The position numbers were made by a program, and so were the translations under genes. A stretch of DNA of 64,000 bases from an uncultured Clostridia bacterium. Its GTDB lineage: Bacteria; Bacillota; Clostridia; Christensenellales; Borkfalkiaceae. Positions 16,850 to 24,637 of the stretch are shown here, in pieces. The number at the start of each line of letters is the position of its first letter. Positions within the stretch are counted from its first letter, which is position 1. The notes below the pieces were generated by a model. The model did not search any database, was not told the origin of the DNA, and saw nothing but the letters and a program-made list of their open reading frames with translations. The DNA lies in the NCBI GenBank assembly GCA_944376335.1, contig CALWCH010000001.1, forward strand, positions 154,172 through 218,171, given 5' to 3'.

Positions 16850-17460
16850 TCCTCCGTCTCACGGGCAGGGGCACGAGCTATCGCCCTGCCGACACCGCAG
16901 AACTTTCTCTCACCGTCGGCAGCGTCAACAAGACCTGCGCCCTCGCCTCTCAAGAGGCAAACGCCAAAGTCGCTCGGCTCGAGGAACGTCTCCAAGCGCA
17001 CGGCTTTTCCCCCAAGGCGCTCAAGGCGCTCTCCTTCGACATCTCTCCCCATTATGAGGAGACCCCCGAACACCGCCGCACGCAAGACGGCTATGCCTGC
17101 CGCATCGCCCTCCGCTTCTCCCTCGATTTCACCCCCGATAAGCTCTCTTCCGCGGTCGAAGCCCTCTCCGAAGGCGCAGAGGAACTCTTCATTCACCTCT
17201 CTATAAAGGACACGGAAGGGGCGCGGCGGGAGGCAGTCCGCGCAGCGTGGAAGGACGCATTTTCTCAGGCAAACGCCCTCGCCGCGGCAAGCGGCCTCAA
17301 GGTGGGGGAGGCAAAAGAGGCGTCGCTCGACTTCGGCTCTCCCCGCACCATGAACGTGTTGGGCGCGGCGGCGCTCTCGGCGCGTTCTGCCCCGCTCTCC
17401 TTCACGCCCGACGACGTCCGTCTCGAGGCCACCCTCTCCGTCACATTCGAACTCACTTAA
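16846..17460 (+). CDS. SIMPL-domain (DUF541) protein
   Basis: A 204-residue protein recognised by the DUF541 pattern: starting beta-strand LRLTGRGTSYRPADTAELSLTV, ANAKVARLEERLQAHGF, then YACRIALRFSL and a terminal LEATLSVTFELT. SIMPL proteins of bacteria form oligomeric rings, and their biochemical role is poorly known. No signal peptide is seen. The ATG overlaps the GH3 stop by 4 nt, so expression is coupled to the glycosidase, an unusual pairing with no obvious functional reason. Confidence 0.75.
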   Translation: MILRLTGRGTSYRPADTAELSLTVGSVNKTCALASQEANAKVARLEERLQAHGFSPKALKALSFDISPHYEETPEHRRTQDGYACRIALRFSLDFTPDKLSSAVEALSEGAEELFIHLSIKDTEGARREAVRAAWKDAFSQANALAAASGLKVGEAKEASLDFGSPRTMNVLGAAALSARSAPLSFTPDDVRLEATLSVTFELT

Positions 17461-17470
17461 ACAGCCTTTT

Positions 17471-17508
17471 GGGGCGGCGCGGCGTTCTCTCGAACGCCGC
17501 GCCGCCCC
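17471..17508. terminator. Strong GC hairpin after the GH3/SIMPL operon
   Basis: A perfect 17-bp stem (17471-17487 with 17492-17508, loop TCTC). The T-run is poor, so it may protect the 3' end or terminate weakly. Confidence 0.6.
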
Positions 17509-17581
17509 ATTTCTCTCTGTTCCCACCTTATGCCCGCCCCGTTCTTCGCTCATTCTCGCGGCAGTTTTTTTGTTAAGCCCC

Positions 17582-17610
17582 TTGAAAAGCGCCCCAAACT
17601 ATGCTATAAT
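17582..17610 (+). promoter_or_regulatory. Promoter of the GH13 gene
   Basis: TTGAAA (17582-17587), 17 nt, TATAAT (17605-17610). A conventional leader with AGGAG at 17630 follows. Confidence 0.85.
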
Positions 17611-17643
17611 AGGCTTCAGACTTAAACACAGGAGACCCCCAAA

Positions 17644-18957
17644 ATGTGGTTTGATGAAAGCATGTTCTACCAAATCTACCCGCTCGGGTTCTGCGGCGCA
17701 GAGCGCGAAAACGACTTCGGCGCCGTCCGCCACCGCCTCTCCCTCATCGAGGCGGAGATCTCGCGCCTTCAAGACCTCGGCGTGGGCGCCGTCCTCTTCA
17801 ACCCCTTGTTCGAGAGCGAGCGCCACGGCTACGACACCGTCGATTTCTATAAGATCGACCGCCGCCTCGGCACCAACGAGGAATTCAAAGCCCTCGTCGA
17901 GAAATTCCATTCTGCCGGCATCCGCGTCGTTTTAGACGGCGTCTTCAACCACGTCGGCCGCGCCTTCCCGCCCTTCCAAGAAGTGCTCCAAAAGCGCGAG
18001 GAAACCGACTACCGCTTCTGGTTCAACATCGATTTCCACGGCAACTCTCCCTATAACGACGGCCTCGGCTACGAGAATTGGGAGGGTCATTCCGAGCTCG
18101 TCAAGCTCCGCCTCGAAAACGTCGACCTTCAAAACTATCTCATGGATGCCGTCCGCTTCTGGATCAGAGAATTCAACATCGACGGCCTCCGCCTCGACGT
18201 CTGCTATCTCCTCCCCCCGTGGTTTATGGAGCTCCTCCGCCGCACCGTCAATGCCGAAAAACCCGACTTCTTCCTCGTGGGCGAGGTGATCCACTGCAAC
18301 AACTTCCAAAACAACATCTCCCCCGAGCGCCTCAACTCGATTACCAATTACGAGTGCTTCCGCGGCATGATCTCCGCGTTCAATTCAGAGAACCTCTTCG
18401 AGATCGAAGCCTCCCTCAACCGCCTCTTCTCTTCCGAGCCCTGGGCACTCTACACGGGCAAGCGCATGCTCAACTTCGTCGATAATCACGATGTCCTCCG
18501 CGCCTACACCGCCCTCAAGGAGAAGCGCAACCTGCTCAATCTCTATACGCTGCTCTTCACGATGCCCGGCATTCCGTGCGTCTACTACGGCTCGGAATTC
18601 GGCGCGGAGGGGGATAAGTCCGACCTCGATTACAAACTTCGCCCCTACATCGGCGACATCGACAAGACCGCCCATCCCGTGCTCGTCGAACGCATCAAGC
18701 TCCTCGCGAAAATCAGGAAGGGGAGCCGCGCCCTCTGCTACGGCACCTACAAAAAGGCGACCATCATGAATCGTAACTTCTCCTTCGTGCGCGAGTTCGA
18801 GGGCGAGCGCATCATCGTCGCCATCAACATCGAGGACCACGACTGCACCATCCGCGTCGAGGAAGCGGAGGGAACAGACCTTCTCACGGGGCAGGTCAGG
18901 AATCTCAACGACATCTACCTCCCGCCCTTCACCGCCTGCATCTATCGCAAAAACTGA
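17644..18957 (+). CDS. Alpha-amylase-family glycoside hydrolase (GH13)
   Basis: A 437-residue GH13 (beta/alpha)8 enzyme. The conserved regions are VVLDGVFNHVG (I), GLRLDVCY with nucleophile D185 (II), LVGEVIH with acid/base E214 (III), and FVDNHD with D283 (IV). The short size, lack of a signal peptide, and lack of N-terminal carbohydrate module suggest a cytoplasmic maltooligosaccharide-type enzyme. The exact specificity is open. ATG 17644 follows AGGAG with 9 nt spacing. It is monocistronic, between its own promoter and terminator. Confidence 0.9.
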   Translation: MWFDESMFYQIYPLGFCGAERENDFGAVRHRLSLIEAEISRLQDLGVGAVLFNPLFESERHGYDTVDFYKIDRRLGTNEEFKALVEKFHSAGIRVVLDGVFNHVGRAFPPFQEVLQKREETDYRFWFNIDFHGNSPYNDGLGYENWEGHSELVKLRLENVDLQNYLMDAVRFWIREFNIDGLRLDVCYLLPPWFMELLRRTVNAEKPDFFLVGEVIHCNNFQNNISPERLNSITNYECFRGMISAFNSENLFEIEASLNRLFSSEPWALYTGKRMLNFVDNHDVLRAYTALKEKRNLLNLYTLLFTMPGIPCVYYGSEFGAEGDKSDLDYKLRPYIGDIDKTAHPVLVERIKLLAKIRKGSRALCYGTYKKATIMNRNFSFVREFEGERIIVAINIEDHDCTIRVEEAEGTDLLTGQVRNLNDIYLPPFTACIYRKN

Positions 18958-18995
18958 AAAATCGAAATTCCAATATACTATAATTTACATTTGCA

Positions 18996-19026
18996 CAGCC
19001 GAACACTTCCGTTCGGCTGCGCATTT
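18996..19026 (+). terminator. Terminator of the GH13 gene
   Basis: CAGCCGAAC (18996-19004) pairs with GTTCGGCTG (19011-19019), loop ACTTCC, then CGCATTTTT. Confidence 0.85.
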
Positions 19027-19111
19027 TTATAAAAGAACTTAACAAAAGCAAATGCAATAAGGTCACTTTGTGAACAAACAGGCACAAAAACACTAAAATT
19101 TCTTAAATTAC

Positions 19112-19124
19112 GGGGGGGGGGGGG
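19112..19124 (+). repeat. Homopolymer of 13 G in an AT-rich intergenic region
   Basis: A run of 13 guanines stands in otherwise AT-rich noncoding DNA (19027-19230), about 107 bp upstream of the -35 box of the surface-protein operon. Such tracts change length by slippage and can vary promoter activity. The rest of this stretch shows no gene. Confidence 0.9.
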
Positions 19125-19230
19125 TATATGTAGAGTATTTAAAATTGTAAAATTCTCCCGCATCATGTAAAATTTGTCAATAAAGCGAAAAATTTTCATC
19201 TTTCAAAAGCATATTTTTTTCTTAAAGGAA

Positions 19231-19259
19231 TTGACAGCGCCTTTTCCTCGTGCTATAAT
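19231..19259 (+). promoter_or_regulatory. Promoter of the SipW/TasA-like surface operon
   Basis: Consensus TTGACA (19231-19236), 17 nt, TATAAT (19254-19259). The mRNA leader of about 150 nt has two possible hairpins (GCATTT/AAAGTGC near 19320, and TGAAAG/CTTTCA bracketing 19364-19402), the second ending just before the GGGAGGAG ribosome site. Confidence 0.88.
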
Positions 19260-19413
19260 AATTCCACGATGAAGCAATTCATCGGCATATTTTCATTTTC
19301 CGAAAGCTCTCCTGTCGGCGCATTTCCGCAAAGTGCGTCGGCGTGAGCGCATTAAAACGAACTGATGAAAGAGCCGGACCTCTGCCATACGGGCCGCCTT
19401 TCAGGGAGGAGAA

Positions 19414-20718
19414 ATGGACTATAAGCCCGAGAGGGACACGCTCTCAGGATCGGAGGACCTGCAGCCCGCCGAGTCCTTTGCCGCACCGTCGGCAGAGGCG
19501 GTAGGGGAGCAGACTTCTTCGCCGTGTCCCGCACAGACGCCGCTCACCCAACTTCATGCACCCCAAGACGAGGCATACGCTCCCGTCGATGGTGCCGATC
19601 TCGCGCCCGAAGCCGCAGACTGCCCCGCCCCTCAAGACGGGGATTTCGGCGTGCCTTCCGAAGAGCCCCTCCCTTCCGCAGAAGGGGAGCCCGCCGCGCC
19701 CGTTGAGGAAACATCTCAGGGATCGCCCGAGGTTCAGGCTGCCGAGAGCGCGGGAGCGCCTGCCGCGGCTGGCGCGAAGCCCGTTCCCAAGCAGCACAGG
19801 GTGCGGGACGCCATCGTCATCACGGTGACGGTCATCCTCATCGTGCTGCTTTTGCCGCTGCTTTGCATCAACCTGACGCTCATCATCAAGTCGAGCATCA
19901 ATCCCGATGTGCCGCCCGATATCTTCGGTACCGCATTTCTCGCCGTGGAAGTCGACAGCATGGAGGGCGACGCGGAGGACTGCTTCGGCACGGGCGACCT
20001 CATCTGCATCGACCTTCTCACGCCCGAAGAGATCCGGGAACTGGGGGAGGGCAGTATCGTCAGCTTCCGCTCTTCGGACGGCGTGTACGTGTCGCTGCGC
20101 ATCGTCGAGGTCACGAAAAATCAGGCGGGGGAGACGACCGCCTTCGGCGTCATCGGCGACAACGACGTCATCGAGGGCGTCACCATTCCCTACACCATCT
20201 CCCCGGAGAGCGTCATCGGCGTCGTCACGAACAGCATCGACGGCCTCGGCGGCTTTGCGATGTTCCTGCAGACGCCCGTCGGCGTGCTCGTGTTCGTGGG
20301 CATTCCCGTCGTCCTGTATGTCATCTACGACATCATCCGCATCTCCATCGACAGCCGCAAGAAGCGTGCCGCCGAGGAGGCGAGACTGCGCGAAAAGGAC
20401 GAGGAGATCGCCCGTCTCAAGGCGATGGTCTCCGTCCCGGGTGCGGGCGAAGTGCCCGCCGAAGTTCCCGCGGAGGCCGAAGTCCCTGCGGAAGTGCCCG
20501 AAGAGGTGACCGAGGAAGTGCCTGCGGAGGCAGCCGTGGAAGCGCCCGCCGATAGCGAAGTGCCCGCGGAAATGCCCGCAGGACTTCCCGAAGAGTTTGA
20601 AATGCCCGCCGAAGTGCCCGAAGGGGAGCTTGCTCCCGAAGAGGCGCCCGCGGAAGAAATTGCGGAAGAGATCCCCGCACCTGTGCTCGAGGCCGCGGAG
20701 CCTCCCGTGGAGGGGTAA
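19414..20718 (+). CDS. SipW-like S26B signal peptidase paralogue lacking the catalytic histidine
   Basis: A 434-residue protein of unusual build. An acidic Pro/Ala/Glu-rich N-terminal tail (1-128) is followed by TM1 (about 132-158), an S26B-like outer domain (about 165-287), TM2 (about 288-310), a charged coiled-coil-like stretch (312-340), and a long VPAE-rich acidic tail. The domain aligns with the SipW encoded at 22570: the serine motif DSMEG (S182), the GDND aspartate (D249), and the pre-TM2 QTPVG are kept. The catalytic histidine of THRIVE is leucine (SLRIVE, L228). It may therefore be a noncatalytic partner, scaffold, or chaperone for signal-peptide processing. It has a GGGAGGAG ribosome site and is first gene of the operon. 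Confidence 0.75.
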   Translation: MDYKPERDTLSGSEDLQPAESFAAPSAEAVGEQTSSPCPAQTPLTQLHAPQDEAYAPVDGADLAPEAADCPAPQDGDFGVPSEEPLPSAEGEPAAPVEETSQGSPEVQAAESAGAPAAAGAKPVPKQHRVRDAIVITVTVILIVLLLPLLCINLTLIIKSSINPDVPPDIFGTAFLAVEVDSMEGDAEDCFGTGDLICIDLLTPEEIRELGEGSIVSFRSSDGVYVSLRIVEVTKNQAGETTAFGVIGDNDVIEGVTIPYTISPESVIGVVTNSIDGLGGFAMFLQTPVGVLVFVGIPVVLYVIYDIIRISIDSRKKRAAEEARLREKDEEIARLKAMVSVPGAGEVPAEVPAEAEVPAEVPEEVTEEVPAEAAVEAPADSEVPAEMPAGLPEEFEMPAEVPEGELAPEEAPAEEIAEEIPAPVLEAAEPPVEG

Positions 20719-20737
20719 CGCCCTCCCGAAAGACCGA

Positions 20738-20787
20738 TTGCGAAACCGACCTGCCGCCATACCGGGTCGGTTTGCAAATAAATTTTT
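20738..20787 (+). promoter_or_regulatory. Hairpin with T-run between operon genes 1 and 2 (attenuator or processing stem)
   Basis: TTGCGAAACCGACC (20738-20751) pairs with GGTCGGTTTGCAA (20765-20777) with one bulged G, followed by AATAAATTTTT. It sits just before the ribosome site of the TasA-like gene. It could terminate part of the transcripts or stabilise a processed 5' end. Confidence 0.55.
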
Positions 20788-20802
20788 AAAGGAGAATATA
20801 AC

Positions 20803-21390
20803 ATGGAAAGATCAGATAAGAAGCGCATCCTGACCAAGATCCTCGTCGTGATCGCCGCTCTGACGCTTCTGAGCTGCTGCTTCCTCGGCAGTACGTTTGC
20901 GAAATACGTGACGTCTGCAAGCGGTACCGGCAGTGTTCCCATCGCACTTTGGGATATCGATGTAACGAATAATGCCCAAACTTCGCTTACGTTTGATAAG
21001 CTTTCGCCTGCTGTTAGCGACAGTACGAATTCTACAGGCAGCAAAGATGTAATTATTATCACCAATAACAGTGATGTTGCGGCAACTGTTTCTTATACGG
21101 CTACCGTTAGTCCGAAGTGGAGAACGAGTGCGGAAAGCGATCCTCAGTTCGAATCGTACTCAGGACAATTCCAAAATGTCTTTTCTGTCACCGTTTCTAA
21201 TAGTGCAGGGGATTTAGTTTTGGATGCCAAGAACGGAACTGCAGATTCCCTTACGCTTTCTGCTGTGGTAACCTGGACAACGCTTAATGACGATGTCGAT
21301 ACCTGGTACGGCATTTGGCTTGAAAGTGTCACCGTCACGTTCAACTTCACCGCAACGCAGTCTTCCGAACTTCCTACCGCCCAACCATAA
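20803..21390 (+). CDS. TasA/camelysin-like secreted protein with SipW-type signal
   Basis: A 195-residue protein with a positively charged start, a hydrophobic segment (11-29), and the motif GSTFAKYVTS, comparable to GTWAAF at the SipW cleavage region of TasA. The mature part is a single beta-rich domain with IIITNNSDVAATVSYTATV, typical of TasA/CalY strands, and ends VTVTFNFTAT. It is the best candidate for a fibre-forming matrix subunit processed by the SipW at 22570. AAAGGAG precedes ATG 20803. Codons are more T-ending and AT-rich than neighbours, and a strong terminator follows, both as expected of a variable or highly made surface subunit. Confidence 0.7.
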   Translation: MERSDKKRILTKILVVIAALTLLSCCFLGSTFAKYVTSASGTGSVPIALWDIDVTNNAQTSLTFDKLSPAVSDSTNSTGSKDVIIITNNSDVAATVSYTATVSPKWRTSAESDPQFESYSGQFQNVFSVTVSNSAGDLVLDAKNGTADSLTLSAVVTWTTLNDDVDTWYGIWLESVTVTFNFTATQSSELPTAQP

Positions 21391-21429
21391 CCAAACCTAA
21401 AATCTCAAATCCATACATTTGAGGCAATT

Positions 21430-21484
21430 TTAAAGGGAGAGCCGCGCCGCTGGTATGGCGGCGGCGGGGCTGCCTCTTTTAAAT
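21430..21484 (+). terminator. Terminator-like hairpin after the TasA-like gene
   Basis: A long imperfect stem (TTAAAGGGAG... with ...CCTCTTTTAA, GC-rich core CCGCGCCGC/GCGGCGGCGG). It would let the TasA-like message exceed the downstream genes. A small stem CTCAAAT/ATTTGAG lies just before it. Confidence 0.6.
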
Positions 21485-21571
21485 TTCCTTGTCTTGAATT
21501 GCGTCCCGAAAATAAGCACTCTCTTTAGTCCATACCCGCAGGCAGATGTGCCCGTGCGGAAGGGGGGGAAT

Positions 21572-22573
21572 ATGACCGATTTTGAACATCTCGGCCCCGA
21601 TGAGGGCGGGAACGTTTTGCCCGACGAGGGCGAACGCGACATCGCCTCGGCGCCCGCCGAGGAACAAGCGGCACCCGAAGTGTCCGCTGAAGAACAGGCA
21701 GCGCCCGAAGCAGCGCCTTCGGAAGCGCCCGAAGAACAAACTATTTCTTCCGAAAACAACGCGGAGGAGCCCGCGGAGGCTTCTCATGCGCAGAATATCC
21801 CCGAGGGGAAACTCCCGAGGCGCGGCAAGGCATTTGCAGGCGACGGCCGCCGCATGGGGAAAGTCAAAAAAAGTGTGTGGTACGATGAAGCCGGCAACCG
21901 CCTCGGCGAGTTCGTCAAAGAGGGCGCGCACGTCCTCTTCCGCGACGGCGAGAGGAAGCTCGGCTATGTCGATGCCGATCATAACGTCTTTACAAACGAG
22001 CATGAGCACCTTGCCATCATCCGTCCCTTCGAACGGATGTGGTTCTTGTTGCCGCTCGCTTTTTTGTTGCTCGTCACCATCATCACGGGCGTCGTCAGCT
22101 CCTTCTTCGTGCTGCGCTCGAATGCGGACGACATCCCCGTGTTCCGCATCACCGATACGGAGGGCACCGACTGGGAGTTCATCGAGAACCTTCCCATCTT
22201 TGAGAACGATTACTTCGACGTGGACGCCATCGTCCCCGGCATGAGCGGCTCCTACCGTTTCATTCTCGAAAACCTCAACGACTACTCCCTTGACTACGAC
22301 CTCGTCTGCACCGAGGAGAACGACTTCGGCATCGACATCCGCTTCCGCCTCCTGCGCGACGGCCACTACCTCACCGCGGAGGAGGGCTACGACGACATCG
22401 AGAACATGGAGTACGACCTCACCATCATGGGCGGTTCGTCGCAGTACTTCGTGCTCGAATGGTACTGGGCGGACGACGACCCAGTCGACACCAACGCGGG
22501 TGAAAACGGCGCGGAGTACACCTTCACGCTCACCATCACGGCGGTCAAGCAAGAGGAAGGGGAGGCTGCATGA
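21572..22573 (+). CDS. Membrane protein with acidic cytoplasmic tail and TasA-like outer domain
   Basis: A 333-residue protein not matched to a named family. Residues 1-80 are an acidic Ala/Pro/Glu-rich tail like that of operon gene 1. Residues about 95-145 form a small domain (WYDEAGNRLGEFVKEGAHVL). One TM follows (about 153-175), then a beta-rich outer domain with PGMSGSYRFILENLNDYSLDYDL, resembling TasA/camelysin strand patterns. It lacks the cleavage motif, so it likely stays membrane-anchored and could tether fibres. ATG 21572 with AAGGGGGG is chosen over an upstream frame start. Its stop overlaps the sipW start by ATGA. Confidence 0.65.
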   Translation: MTDFEHLGPDEGGNVLPDEGERDIASAPAEEQAAPEVSAEEQAAPEAAPSEAPEEQTISSENNAEEPAEASHAQNIPEGKLPRRGKAFAGDGRRMGKVKKSVWYDEAGNRLGEFVKEGAHVLFRDGERKLGYVDADHNVFTNEHEHLAIIRPFERMWFLLPLAFLLLVTIITGVVSSFFVLRSNADDIPVFRITDTEGTDWEFIENLPIFENDYFDVDAIVPGMSGSYRFILENLNDYSLDYDLVCTEENDFGIDIRFRLLRDGHYLTAEEGYDDIENMEYDLTIMGGSSQYFVLEWYWADDDPVDTNAGENGAEYTFTLTITAVKQEEGEAA

Positions 22574-23115
22574 AGCGGGCGCTCTCCGTCCTGTCCATCG
22601 TCCTCCGCGTCGTCCTCATCGCCCTTGTCGGCATTTTGCTCATCTACAACATCTATGTGATGGTCGCAAAGCTCGCCTTCAAGCAGCAGATGCCCGTCTT
22701 TTTGGGCTTTGCGACGGCGGCGGTCCTCTCGGGCAGCATGGAACCCGCCATCAATACGGGCGACTACATCGTCACCCTCGCGAAGGACGGCTACGAAGTG
22801 GGCGATATCGTCATGTATGAAAACGACGGCAGCTACACCACCCACCGCATCGTGGAGGAGACCGAGGAGGGCTTCCGCACGATGGGGGACAACAACGGCG
22901 GGTCCGTCGACCCGTGGATCGTCCATGAAGAGGACATCGTGGGGGAAGTGGTGCTCGTCCTGCGCGGCTTCGGCAGCGTTGCCGCATTCTTTCAGACCCC
23001 CTTGGGGATGTTCATCATCGTCATCGCGGCGGCGCTCATCTGGGTGCTGTGTGACTTTTTGAGCCGCAGAAACAAAAAAGACAAAAAGGAGGAAAGCCAT
23101 GAGGCGGAACCTTGA
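22570..23115 (+). CDS. sipW: Signal peptidase I, SipW type (S26B)
   Basis: A 181-residue ER-type signal peptidase. TM1 is about 10-35. The catalytic serine is S56 in LSGSMEPAI, the histidine H92 in TTHRIVEE, and the aspartates are D107 in MGDNN and D114. A second TM (about 145-165) is followed by a charged tail. The Ser-His-Asp set matches Bacillus SipW (S47, H87, D106), which trims TasA and TapA. It is translationally coupled at both ends: ATGA with the upstream gene and a 17-nt overlap with the next. The likely substrates are the operon's own T-[FY]-[AG]-[KR]-Y proteins. Confidence 0.88.
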   Translation: MKRALSVLSIVLRVVLIALVGILLIYNIYVMVAKLAFKQQMPVFLGFATAAVLSGSMEPAINTGDYIVTLAKDGYEVGDIVMYENDGSYTTHRIVEETEEGFRTMGDNNGGSVDPWIVHEEDIVGEVVLVLRGFGSVAAFFQTPLGMFIIVIAAALIWVLCDFLSRRNKKDKKEESHEAEP

Positions 23116-24622
23116 CGCATCCGTTCCTTCGGGTGCGGAAAAAACGCAATATCCGCTGATGAAATATCTCAGCCTGCTTCTCGCCGTGACGCTTCTCTTC
23201 TCCGGCGTGACGTTCGCACGCTATTTCACCGGCGGCGCGGTCTATTCCTCCGTCGGCATCGCAGCCTTTGATGCGACCTATTCCATCGACCGCATCAATG
23301 CGACATCGTTCGGCAATCAGGCCTATTGGATCGAGACGGGCAATTCCGGTTACGTCCCGCAGGGCGAAAACACCGCCATCACCGTGGGCATCACCTTGAA
23401 GAACAACGGCGACACCGACGTGCATCCCACCCTCCACTTGGAGGGGCCCGCCGACTATTGGGACAACATCGCCCTGCAGTTCTCCACGTCCCGAAACATC
23501 GCCGTGGAGACCGTCCTCACCCCGCAGTTCGTCATCGCCGACCTCATGAAAGAGAGGAAAGTGATAGAAGAGGACGACCCCAACTACGGGAAGGAGCATT
23601 ATATCGAGTACGGGGACTATAAAACGTGGGACAACGAGCCCTGGCTGACGGGGGAACCCTCCGAGGATACGGACGAAGGCTCCGAAGGTTCGGGCGAAGG
23701 CTCCGAAGGTTCGGGCGAAACTCCCGAGAATGAGATCGGTTACTCCGACGACTTCGACCCCTTGGGCGACGTGACCGCACAGCTCACCCTGAACGGCGGC
23801 CTTACGGAGAATGATGACGGTACCGTCGAAGGCTCCGTCACGGCAACTTGGGGCGAAAGCAACGAGAACACTTTGACCATCTCCGCGAAAGAGGAGACGC
23901 GCGACTATTCCGTCGGGTTCGTCCGCGAGGACGACAACGGCCTTCTCTCGCCCATCTACGTCGACTGCAAAAAGGAGATGACCATCTATTCCATCGACAT
24001 CGACCTCGCCGCCCTCAAAGTAGCCGCAAAGCAGGGCGAGGGGGCGAGCACGCAGCCCATCGTCGTCTGGCTCACCTGGACGAACGCCGCCCCCAACAAC
24101 TCCCAAGAAGCAAAAGAGGATTTTTGGACGCAGCTGGCGCAAGGGGAGTCGTTTAAGATCGAGAGCAACGGCGATGAGATAGACATCACGGGCTATCACT
24201 TCGACGTCTCGGGCATTCCCGTGACCGACGCGAGCGGCGAACCCGTGACCGATGAAAACGGCAGCCTGACCGGCGAAACGACCACCGTCCGCGTCAAGCA
24301 GACGTTCGTCGAAAATGCAGACGGAACGGCGGGGGAACTTCAGACCGAATACTTCCACGTCGAGACCCTCGAGGGCGATGACGGTGCCTACGCTCACCCG
24401 CTTATGAAGGTAGAGGGGCAAGAGAACATCTATAAATGCGATAACGCTGACCCCGTCTATGTCAGCCTCAAAGATATCGACGGCACCTTCGCCGGGAACG
24501 ATGTCAACATGATCCGCTACGAGACCGATCAACAAGCGAATATCACCTACGCGCCCATCCAGCAGCGCGCATTCGGCGTGCGCTTTTCCGCGACGTTCGT
24601 GCAAAGCTCGGAGCGGCCCTGA
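23099..24622 (+). CDS. Large secreted surface protein with SipW-type signal
   Basis: A 507-residue protein. After a short polar start comes a hydrophobic segment (about 22-38) ending VTFARYFTGG, the same motif as in the TasA-like protein. The mature part has TasA-like strands (AITVGITLKNNGDTDVHPTLHL), a Ser/Gly/Glu linker with a perfect two-copy repeat (residues about 194-207), and further beta-rich regions. There is no LPXTG or C-terminal TM. AAGGAGG lies before ATG 23099 within sipW. A role as accessory fibre or anchoring protein is inferred from operon context only. Confidence 0.7.
   Translation: MRRNLDASVPSGAEKTQYPLMKYLSLLLAVTLLFSGVTFARYFTGGAVYSSVGIAAFDATYSIDRINATSFGNQAYWIETGNSGYVPQGENTAITVGITLKNNGDTDVHPTLHLEGPADYWDNIALQFSTSRNIAVETVLTPQFVIADLMKERKVIEEDDPNYGKEHYIEYGDYKTWDNEPWLTGEPSEDTDEGSEGSGEGSEGSGETPENEIGYSDDFDPLGDVTAQLTLNGGLTENDDGTVEGSVTATWGESNENTLTISAKEETRDYSVGFVREDDNGLLSPIYVDCKKEMTIYSIDIDLAALKVAAKQGEGASTQPIVVWLTWTNAAPNNSQEAKEDFWTQLAQGESFKIESNGDEIDITGYHFDVSGIPVTDASGEPVTDENGSLTGETTTVRVKQTFVENADGTAGELQTEYFHVETLEGDDGAYAHPLMKVEGQENIYKCDNADPVYVSLKDIDGTFAGNDVNMIRYETDQQANITYAPIQQRAFGVRFSATFVQSSERP
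23678..23719 (+). repeat. Two tandem 21-bp repeats in the surface-protein linker
   Basis: Two identical 21-bp units (23678-23698 and 23699-23719) encode GSEGSGE twice. The unit is in frame, so changes in copy number would lengthen or shorten the linker without a frameshift. Confidence 0.9.
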
Positions 24623-24637
24623 GCATAAGGAGCAGCT

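Noticed and set aside
18978-19199. 73-codon minus-strand open frame across the poly-G region
   Set aside because: AT-rich noncoding DNA with a terminator inside; no ribosome site and no recognisable protein pattern.
19350-19400. Possible hammerhead ribozyme (CTGATGA near 19361)
   Set aside because: The required GAAA after stem II and the matching cleavage site are missing.
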